Below, one piece after another: positions 58,701-64,000 of a stretch of 64,000 bases of DNA. The stretch comes from Siderastrea siderea (lineage: Eukaryota; Cnidaria; Anthozoa; Scleractinia; Rhizangiidae), in NCBI GenBank assembly GCA_964030785.1, contig OZ034971.1, positions 33,739,804 through 33,803,803 on the forward strand, given 5' to 3'. Below the pieces are notes generated by a model, which saw only the letters and a program-made list of their open reading frames with translations, had not been told where the DNA came from and did not search any database. Numbering within the stretch: the first letter of the stretch is position 1; each line of letters begins with the position of its first letter. The position numbers were made by a program, and so were the translations under genes.

Positions 58701-61700
58701 GCATCCATGGCCTCCAGATTGTCCTCGACAGAACACACGAGGTGAAAATCGTAATCTTTGAAAACGCTTCCAACTTCTAAATCCGCAAATTTCAATGTTC
58801 TCGTCCTTTGCCATTCACGAAAAATTTCCACCGCCCACTTATCTTTGTAATTCGTGGTACTTGGTCTAGCTTCACTGACTAAAGCAGACTCTTCTTCGAC
58901 TGTTCTTGGAACTCTAAAACGGGAGTTAGCTGTACTTGCATCCATCTCTCACAAGCACATGCGGAAATGACTTCCAAAAAAAAGTCACGACCAGGCCAAC
59001 TTTGAATAATTTACATACTAATTTTGTAAACAATACAATACAATAATATATTCAAACAATACAACAAAAGGTGCTTTGAGAAGCCATATCAAAAACTCGT
59101 GCTTCGGGTTTCATCAGGGGCTCCAAACACCTCGAAACAGTAAAAGCACTGGGCCTACGACCTCGTGCTTTCATCTGTTTCTCGATCTTTGGAACCCCTG
59201 ATGAAACCCTCGCACTCGTTGTTGATATATTACAAGGTAAACCGTTTCTGCTCTGGTTCAAATCCCTTCCAAAACGACATGGAAAGACACAGGAACACAA
59301 GTAAATAACAATATTTTATTAAGTGACTGTGATAGATCCCATACAGCGTTGGGGTGCCCTGTGGCTAATTGGACTTGTTGCATTTTCCCCCTTTCGGCTC
59401 CACATACCTGTATTTGCTATACGTCGTGAATAGGTGTTTGTAATGTTTGGGTCTGTCGGCCACACTTACTACTTTCACGAAGAAACCAAAAGGTGTCCGT
59501 TTTTTGTGTCATTGATCAAAGTTGGTACTAACAGCGGTGTTCCATTTCGGTAAAGTCACAACACGTGGATCTTTAAATTTTAGGAAATATTCTATGTTAA
59601 GAAAAAGGAAACAATAATTAATATTGCAAAGCTGTGAATGAAGTCTAAAGTGTGACCACTCCAACGCAGACGTCCTAGCGCTCGTCACGCAATGCGTTGG
59701 AGGCTACTTAAATGTAAGCCTTGAGAGTGTCTTCCCAATTTCAGTTTGTTAAACGGTTCGTTTACCCACTTTACACCACTACCCAACCTAGCAGTAAACT
59801 ACTAGCGTTGCCCAGTGTATTTACCAGTTACCATTTACTGTTAGATTCTTCAGCTTCACAACAGCCTACAAACAAGTCGCAACGTGATCCTGCTAGGCTG
59901 CCCAGGCTCTGGCAAATCCACTATATACACAACACTAGCCAGTGTCTTAAATAGCTTGAATGGCCAAACATCTCAACCCACCACAAAAACTCGCAGGCAG
60001 ACAGTCGCTGAAAGGAGAATCAGCACTTCTGTAAGACCGGCCAAGGTTCCAGTGGAAGAGATCAAAGAGGCTTCTTGGCCACGAGTGGACCTTTCGGTCG
60101 TGTTTCCAAAATCATTAACTTGTGACGAGGTGGGTTGCTGGTCTGTAAGACAAGTAGTCAAGCAGTGCTTTGTTGGCTACATAGAAACTGTAGTAGTATC
60201 TTGTACATCATTTTGAAAACATCTATCGTTTAATGAATCTGAGAATTTGCATTTTTCGTTTGTTTGCTCAAAATAGAAGGGTGATTCTCTCGGTAGTACA
60301 GTTGGAAACATCACTACAGTTAGTACAGTTGGTGGTACAGTTAGAACCACCAAGAAAGCACTTTGTTTTAGCACTTCCATTAAGGCTAGTGCCCGACAAA
60401 TGACCTGAGTTAACGAGTCAGGACCCTTAATAAACGCCAAATTTGAGTTTCAAATGTTGAAGCAGTATAACCCAATTGCTGTGGAGGCACAGAACGTGGC
60501 ACCTTAAAGCAATACTCTTAGTTGCTTTAAGGTTGAATTTACGTTTAGTATTGAACATTATCTATGAGAGGTCCGAATGTCCTCATTTACTGGAAAAGGG
60601 GATATTTGGGCCCTCTTTTGTTTGGTAAGACCCTCGCGTATCAGTCTCTAGAATAAACCGTGAAATTGGTACAACTGGGAAAACTTTATGGAAAGCTAAC
60701 AATGTGCAGGAGTAAGCTGATAATGAACTAGACCAGCATGTCAACCGGGGATAGGGGGGGGGGGGGGGGGAGTACAGTGCTGTAGCAATACTCTTAGTGG
60801 CTTTATGCTTCAGAAACTCTGTTAAGCTTCGACCGGGTCAGCTTACTGTGTCCCAACTGCGACAAGTAACTCTTGATTTACTTTCTGTCCGAAAAGTTGT
60901 TTGGAAGGCAGCATCCAGACAACAGTGCCTGGGTGGACGGGCTGGTGTCCAAATGGCTGCGAGACTCTACACTGACCTGCGACACCATGGCAGACCTTCT
61001 CACCAGCCAATCCTCTGAAAAGCAGCGGATCGCACGGATGATGGGCTGTCTTTCTCATGTTAAGAAGTGGCTTGTTCTTGATGGGCCTATGGATGACACG
61101 TGGTTGGAGAACATGGGAACGTTGCTGGATTCTACCAGGGCTTTAAATCTGGCAAATGGAGAAACAATCACGCAGCCAGGTGAGGTGGCAGAACTGAAAG
61201 AGATGTTTTAATGTGTCAAGAAATGTGTGCGTGTGTGTAATAAATTCTATTTGAGTTGAGTCGTCTTGGCAAACATTGCCCTTTGGTTTCTAAATGCCTG
61301 CTTTTAAAAGTCGGAACTTATAGCTTGCCGGAACTTTTCATTTGACAGTTTTGAAGTCTTACAGAAGAACTATACGATTGGTACAGTTGTGGCCTCTTGA
61401 CTTCCTTCAAAGTGACATAATATTTCGTAATCCTTTTTCGCTGTTGTGTTTGCAGATACTGTGACGCTCCTGTTTGAAGTCACAGAGCTCACTCATGTGT
61501 CCCCAGCACTTGTAACTCGGTGTGGCTTGATCCACTGTCCTGAATCCACTGTTGGTTGGAAGTCGGTATTCAAGTCTTGGATGAAAGGAGCTCATGCCAA
61601 ATGGGATATCACCAACAGAGGGTAAGTTAACATTTTGCTTAATATTTGCCAGTTGTAGAGTTGGGGCACCTTGAAGTGCTTCTTTGCTGGCTCTTATAAA

Positions 61701-62310
61701 TTAAACAGTTTCCCCAACTGTCAGTGGGAACTCGTCCAAGTTACCTGACGCAGAACTTTTTACAAATCTAGCCTTCAGCGAATTCACAATTTCTATAGTA
61801 GAGTATCAGAGGAATCTATTTTAGTTGCAGAGAATTTCTACTCAGCTTTTTCTTTCGGAATTCAATTAAAACTACGTCCTCAAAAACAGATTCCTTGCCA
61901 TCAATACCAGCAGATTTTAATGCTATTTAGCTTCCCTCTGTTTATTACAGATTGGGGATCATCTCATGTTTGATGGATCACACGGTGGACTCTGCTTTGC
62001 AATTCCTCAACGAGCACTGTCAGTCAATCCTAACAGAAGGGTATGGCTCAACTCACAAGCCATCTAAGACTGCTGCGGGGGTGCATGAAGTTCAAACACT
62101 GCTACGCTATCTATCTGCCATCTTCGACAGGCACATTCTTCGTGAGGATGATGACAGCGCAATTCAGATGGTTAATCAAAAGCAGCGACAATCAGTCAGT
62201 TCCTCGAGTAGCAGGCAAAGTTCAGGGATCTCGGCCAGCGACACGGGGAGGGTCACCAGCTCATTTGCATTTGCGTTCGTGTGGGCATTTGGTGGTCATC
62301 TACATGAAAG
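23657..62310 (+). CDS. DNHD1: Dynein heavy chain domain-containing protein 1-like, 5' complete and 3' beyond the window
   Basis: Overall model of 32 exons with about 2,606 codons in one open phase chain; the last visible donor is at 62310. Domain order is N-terminal tail, DHC_N2 linker, AAA1 and AAA2, as in dynein heavy chains. The later AAA modules, stalk and C-terminal region should follow outside. DNHD1 assignment rests on a divergent tail, a linker still recognisable as dynein, and degenerate AAA1 signatures; an ordinary axonemal chain would keep CFDEFNR and MNPGY. Human DNHD1 is reported to be needed for sperm flagella, so an axoneme or cilium role is plausible here but inferred. There are no internal stops or frameshifts in 7.8 kb of coding sequence, which argues for a functional gene. 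Exon coordinates are in the segment entries that follow. Confidence 0.85.
25899..26148. mobile_element. Inverted-repeat element in intron 1 of the dynein-like gene
   Basis: TAGCTACCTTCAAATCGG plus GACTACGAGTATGAGATTGA (from 25899) is mirrored by CTCAATCTCGTACATGTACTC and TGATCTGAAGGTTGCTA (ending 26148). The arms are about 50 bp with a loop of about 145 bp and no coding capacity, so it is a MITE. Confidence 0.7.
26569..41097 (+). CDS. DNHD1: DNHD1-like exons 2-12: rest of N-terminal tail
   Basis: Exons 26569-26828, 28698-28872, 30871-31089, 32293-32415, 34821-34877, 35288-35320, 36042-36173, 36417-36521, 37212-37313, 39391-39588 and 40927-41097. All junctions are GT/AG and most exons are whole-codon cassettes, so the chain closes easily. 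The weakest calls are exon 3 (acceptor at 28697 chosen to close the phase-2 codon), exon 7 (33 nt) and exon 8. For exon 8 the nearer acceptor after 36007 would put a stop in frame, so the acceptor ending at 36041 is used. The predicted protein is helical, rich in Glu, Lys and Leu, with clear dynein-tail segments such as WATWEGFLFGLQEA and ELWRYCDVSSHTIREWL. No catalytic motif is expected here. Confidence 0.8.
29315..30066. mobile_element. 752-bp inverted-repeat element with 6-bp target duplication TACAGT
   Basis: The left tip CAGGGTTCTCATTAAGT (29315-29331) and right tip ACTTAATGAGAACCCTG (30050-30066) are perfect inverted repeats of 17 bp. TACAGT lies immediately outside both ends (29309-29314 and 30067-30072). 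The interior contains GCCGGCTACTTCGATTTTTG and related CTACTTTT units and no intact transposase. Superfamily is unresolved: the CAGGG tip resembles hAT but the duplication is 6 and not 8 bp. Confidence 0.85.
30182..30360. mobile_element. 179-bp relative of the 752-bp element, 6-bp duplication ATGAAA
   Basis: The left tip CAGTGCTTTCAATAAGTGCC and right tip TTTTATTGAAACCCCTG are imperfect inverted repeats related to the larger neighbour. The interior shares the CGGCTACTTTTCCCC-type units. ATGAAA flanks both ends directly (30176-30181 and 30361-30366). Confidence 0.8.
33073..34159. mobile_element. 1.09 kb TTAA-flanked inverted-repeat element
   Basis: The left tip CTCATTAACGTCCGTG and right tip CACGGCTGTTAATGAG are inverted repeats differing by one indel/substitution. 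TTAA sits outside both (33069-33072 and 34160-34163). The interior has no long open frame. A piggyBac- or Kolobok-type origin is inferred from the TTAA only. It lies in intron 5 of the dynein-like gene. Confidence 0.75.
35498..35790 (-). pseudogene. 3' end fragment of a non-LTR retrotransposon (CR1/L2-like)
   Basis: Read on the minus strand, the decayed frame contains FKILFTYKAIHN and GGPRLWNSLPTNIKNATTVD before a stop. This is the familiar C-terminal block of CR1/L2/Jockey-type reverse transcriptase ORFs. Internal stops show it is dead. It lies in intron 7 of the dynein-like gene. Confidence 0.7.
36651..36712. repeat. (TTA)n microsatellite
   Basis: ATT/TTA triplets, slightly interrupted near 36679, in intron 9 of the dynein-like gene. 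Confidence 0.9.
37868..38858. mobile_element. 1 kb inverted-repeat element containing an internal duplication
   Basis: The left tip TCAAAGAGCCACTCTCACCC (37868-37887) pairs with GGGTGACAGTGGCTCTTTGA (38839-38858) at 19 of 20 positions. The interior contains a diverged tandem duplication, about 38345-38532 and 38545-38695, recognisable by CATATGCATTGACTACGAAG and GTATGCATTGACTACCAAG. No transposase and no clear target duplication. It lies in intron 10. Confidence 0.7.
41117..41684. repeat. Intronic duplication, two copies of about 165 bp
   Basis: Copies about 41117-41282 and 41514-41684 share GCATTTCTTTCTACCG, CACCTGGTTAAATAATC and TTTCTCTGGCTTACCCTGCA in the same order, with moderate divergence. 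They flank about 230 bp of unrelated sequence in intron 12 of the dynein-like gene. Confidence 0.8.
41951..50530 (+). CDS. DNHD1: DNHD1-like exons 13-21: dynein linker (DHC_N2)
   Basis: Exons 41951-42256, 42791-42880, 44633-44767, 45650-45745, 47209-47343, 48075-48306, 48761-48976, 49665-49797 and 50382-50530, residues about 1221-1717. The linker is the lever arm that bends across the AAA ring. Characteristic pieces are PRHWRALFIGMG (the RHW motif at its start), the helix pair WITNLQEIENITDIWAECQ and WLYLSNVFAEPEIRKSL, and RLFFLSDNDLLSLLAWSRNP followed by VRKCFPGIKNLQF, which aligns with the FYFLSNDELLEIL...KCF block of ordinary dyneins. The Lys-rich segment GKKKTKQAGHG plus exon 14 is a basic insertion. 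Conservation is clear but lower than in axonemal chains. Confidence 0.87.
43484..44600. mobile_element. Nested insertion: inverted-repeat element inside a GCGCTTATT repeat
   Basis: The inner element, about 43542-44335, has tips ATGCGCCTATCAATTTGAAA and the mirror AATTGATCGGCGCAT. Outside it on both sides are GAGCGCTTATT-type units (43491-43501 and repeatedly 44487-44600), as if the element split one older repeat. The inner element repeats GGGAATTTGA-like units and is non-coding. It lies in intron 14. Confidence 0.65.
45963..46480 (+). pseudogene. Non-LTR retrotransposon C-terminal fragment, frameshifted
   Basis: One frame gives KLRAGNHNLRIQTGRH, then the match moves to another frame with CQYCSSTKIENEV and HFLLTCNRYDTIRKTL. 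That is the Cys/His pattern near the end of reverse-transcriptase ORFs. The frame change and stops show it is inactive. It lies in intron 16. Confidence 0.65.
47788..47801. repeat. Poly-G tract
   Basis: A run of about a dozen G in intron 17. Similar runs occur near 10287, 13718, 21818 and 60747, and poly-C near 54588. Confidence 0.85.
50976..56927 (+). CDS. DNHD1: DNHD1-like exons 22-28: AAA1 module with degenerate catalytic motifs
   Basis: Exons 50976-51337, 52193-52444, 53024-53116, 53931-54245, 54711-54848, 55807-55960 and 56659-56927, residues about 1718-2245. The entry motif GYEYLGPTPRLVVTPLTQRC (residues 1786-1805) is nearly canonical, and Walker A GPDGIGKT (1823-1830) is intact. The Walker B position reads CLENVER (1873-1879) where motor dyneins have CFDEFNR, so both acidic residues are altered and the catalytic Glu is Asn. 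Sensor 1 reads FMTMSGSY (2040-2047) rather than FVTMNPGY. About 90 extra residues, charged and Ser-rich, separate the two (exon 24 and the start of exon 25). YSFGMRSMKMVTILAGK in exon 27 matches the post-AAA1 helix block. Nucleotide binding is plausible; hydrolysis looks unlikely. Confidence 0.87.
54871..55017. mobile_element. 147-bp GGCCCCAG hairpin MITE
   Basis: The ends CAGGCCCCAGTTGTT and AACAACTTGGGGCCTG are inverted, and the interior alternates TATCCA/TGGATA units that extend the hairpin. No target duplication is clear. It lies in intron 26. Confidence 0.8.
56305..56375 (+). tRNA. tRNA-like head of a SINE (unlikely to be a working tRNA)
   Basis: GGCTTGATAGCTCAATTGG and GGTTCGAATCCCGG fit A and B boxes, and GGCTTG pairs with CAAGCC as an acceptor stem. 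The anticodon loop CCGGTAT lacks the invariant U33, and the T stem has a mismatch. The 3' side runs into CTGATTTTTTCAGGC, not a plain T terminator. An inverted partial copy of GGCTTGATAGCTCA lies at about 56248-56265. All this fits a SINE. Confidence 0.55.
58127..58945 (-). CDS. Crypton-type tyrosine-recombinase-derived gene (KIAA1958/DUF3504-like), short
   Basis: Two exons, 58945-58533 and 58448-58127, joined by an 84-nt intron with the donor AG|GTAGGC, giving 244 residues plus stop. It starts at MDASTANSRFRVPRT. The first exon carries the SAM-like DNA-binding half of the family (LSFNYWLAKFIQEVANKKGG, then RYPPRTLYGIVCGLKRHL). The second has LLNSIYFYNGKSFGLRGGEH, which resembles box I of tyrosine recombinases and their first catalytic Arg. 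It stops soon after, so box II (His-x-x-Arg) and the nucleophile Tyr are absent. The recombination reaction is therefore not expected; a DNA-binding host role or a truncated relic are both possible. It lies antisense inside intron 28 of the dynein-like gene. Family assignment is from memory of KIAA1958, QRICH1 and ZMYM proteins. Confidence 0.72.
59106..59209. repeat. Inverted repeat upstream of the recombinase-derived gene
   Basis: GGGTTTCATCAGGGGCTCC at 59106 and GGAACCCCTGATGAAACCC ending at 59209 pair over 21 bp with one mismatch, separated by about 60 bp. They lie 160-265 bp upstream of the antisense gene's start codon, so they may overlap its promoter. Confidence 0.75.
59854..62310 (+). 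CDS. DNHD1: DNHD1-like exons 29-32: AAA2 module
   Basis: Exons 59854-60129, 60897-61179, 61456-61621 and 61951-62310. Walker A GCPGSGKST (residues 2260-2268) and LVLDGPMD (2396-2403, the IFDGPVD position) are intact. So are WLENMGTLLDSTRALNLANG and the VSPALVTRCGLIH block. The junction of exons 29 and 30 recreates PKSLTCDELFGRQ, matching the dynein AAA2 pattern NPK-x-ELYG, which fixes the acceptor at 60896. The downstream FAFAFVWAFGGHLHER corresponds to the hydrophobic segment linking AAA2 to AAA3. The last donor (after 62310) leaves phase 2 and the next exon was not found in the window. Confidence 0.88.
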
Positions 62311-64000
62311 GTATTATGAATAGACACGATGGTCAGGCTTCACGTACGCCACTTTCTTATGGTCGCCATAAATGATGCTTTGGAATCTACTGATTCTATG
62401 CATGGCTTTGTTTCGCTTTGCTTTGTTTTTTGTTTGCTTGTTTGTTTGTTCTTTCTTGTGTTGCTCTCTCTCTCTCTAGACCAAAGGCATCGGGCAAACG
62501 GGGTCTACATTTCCGTTCAATGCTGTTCAACACTGTTGACTTCAGAACTCGTTTGGCCACCTTGTTGATCGATATTGATTCAACTTTACTTTTATGTTCA
62601 GCTGTTAACAACAATGTTGAATTCGTTTGGCCATATCGTTCAAATTTGTATTCAACAATCTTAAGTAATGGGAAATAAATAAAAATAAAATAACTGGGAA
62701 TTATCAGTGGCATGTCCACAAGGCGGCTTTTCGTCCACTGTGTCCGGTACGAATTGGAATTTGGAAATGTTGGTTTTTTAAGGGGAGGGGAAAACTGGAG
62801 TGCATGAAGGAAAACCTCTCGGAGCAAGTGGGAGAACCAACAACAAACTCAACTCACATGTGACACCAGGGCTCGAAATTGCGACTCACTGGTCGCCAAT
62901 GCGACCAAAAATTGAGTGCTGGCGACTAGATTTTCAGAACTGGTCGCCAGCTGGCGACTCACGCTTTGTCCGTTAACTTTTCGCTGCTTTAGCATAAACA
63001 GAAGAAATTTTTGTATTTAAGTCTTAATATGGAGAAATCATTCGGAACTGGTAGCTAGAAGACAGCTCACCTTTCCTTTCCCACCAAAATAAAACTAAAG
63101 ATTCGATTTCACGGTCTGTTAATTAATAACACAAAATGTACTGCGATACTCGTGTTTACCAGGCGCCATATTGTTTCAGCGGCTTCTTTAAAAAAGTGGG
63201 ATCGCGGGCGCACTTCAACACCATGTGCTTTTCATTTGCCGGGAAAACAATGGCGGCAGATGCAAATCAGTTGCAGTTGTGTAGGGGCCTAGGGCGAGCA
63301 GATGTGTTTAGCGGCGGTAAAAAGCGCAGAGGAAGGTGAGTTGAATGTTAATCTCGTTCCCAGATCTCGCAGGTGGGCGAAGCCAAAGGCGAGATCTGGT
63401 CAAATCCGATTTGTACCACGTGATTGCCTGTCAGGAATGTGGCAGGCAAGTCAATAGCGCATGCCCGAGACAATTCTAAGAAAATGGCAATCAAATGAAT
63501 AACCAACGCTTAACCAAATGAATAACGAATGCTTAACCAATCTCGTCTTTCCTGGAATGATATCTAGCAAAGCATTTTACAAAAGAATAAAGCAGAAGGC
63601 AATCAACAAAGCTCAGTTCGGGTAAATAATGTTTTATTTGATTAAGGGTGCGTTTCTTTGGGAGAATCCGAAAACGGATTTGTGATCCCAGATCATATGG
63701 ATTCTTCGACACCAAAGAAACGCAAAATCCGAAAAAGGATTATTTTGTCATGACAAGACAGGCTGGAGGCACGCAATATATATATCAGAACGATATTTCT
63801 CTCGTACTGCCCTAGAATTCAACTAGAATGGAATACAAAGAACTTATAAACAAGGACAGTATCTGCAGTAGTTCAAGTGAACTCGCTATTTGCGTTCACA
63901 ATTAGCAAAATCTGGTCCCTGAATTACAGAAATGGTACACAAATGAAGTTATCCTGACGTGTCAATGCTTCTGTCTGTACTTTTGGAGAAAACTTTTCAA
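62311..64000. other. Window end: intron 32 of the dynein-like gene or 3' flank, repeat-rich
   Basis: No further dynein exon is recognisable. 62868-62965 is a dense GCGACCA/TGGCGAC inverted repeat. 63356-63402 pairs TCCCAGATCTCGC with GCGAGATCTGG. 63651-63735 pairs TGCGTTTCTTTGG with CCAAAGAAACGCA. A possible first exon starting at ATG 63249 (MAADANQLQLCRGLGR) ends at a good donor near 63335, but I cannot link it to anything. Confidence 0.5.

Noticed and set aside
60867..60896. Earlier acceptor for exon 30 after GACAAG
   Set aside because: It begins with TAA in the required phase. The acceptor at 60896 gives the AAA2 motif SLTCDELFGRQ.
62482..62560. Candidate exon 33 after a (CT)n acceptor (PKASGKRGLHFR...)
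   Set aside because: Phase fits, but the translation has no similarity to the AAA2-AAA3 segment of dyneins, and the DNA runs into repeated TTCGTTTGGCC units.

Overview
This is a 64 kb eukaryotic nuclear window. The genes are intron-rich with GT/AG splice sites, the introns are full of short inverted-repeat elements, and the proteins are animal families. The repeat style (GGCCCCAG hairpin elements, tRNA-derived SINE-like units, TTAA-flanked foldback elements, a KIAA1958-like recombinase-derived gene) and the protein divergence suggest a cnidarian, most likely an anthozoan and probably a stony coral. That placement is inference from family resemblance; no search was run.

Layout. (1) 1-2530: repeat-rich sequence with no supported gene. 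(2) 2531-8818, + strand: eight exons of an anion-type Cys-loop (pentameric ligand-gated) receptor subunit. The 5' signal-peptide exon was not found. (3) 8819-17332: gene-free repeats, including a 4.4 kb TTAA-flanked foldback element with near-identical arms of about 1.15 kb (10841-15213). (4) 17333-23297, - strand: a complete ten-exon TRMT61A gene, the catalytic subunit of the tRNA m1A58 methyltransferase. (5) 23298-23656: a 359 bp divergent promoter region with two AAGATGGC motifs. (6) 23657 to at least 62310, + strand: 32 frame-consistent exons (about 2,606 codons) of a divergent dynein heavy chain, best matched to DNHD1. They cover the N-terminal tail, linker, AAA1 and AAA2; the rest of the motor lies beyond the window. 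Intron 28 holds an antisense two-exon gene derived from a Crypton-type tyrosine recombinase (58127-58945).

The main biological points are these. The dynein-like protein keeps Walker A in AAA1 but has lost the AAA1 Walker B acidic pair and the sensor-1 motif, while AAA2 looks intact, so it is probably not a conventional motor. Two neighbouring inverted-repeat elements in its intron 3 are each flanked by a perfect but different 6-bp direct repeat. The introns also record many insertions and local duplications. Gene models were assembled by hand from splice signals and reading phase; all three main chains keep phase across every junction.
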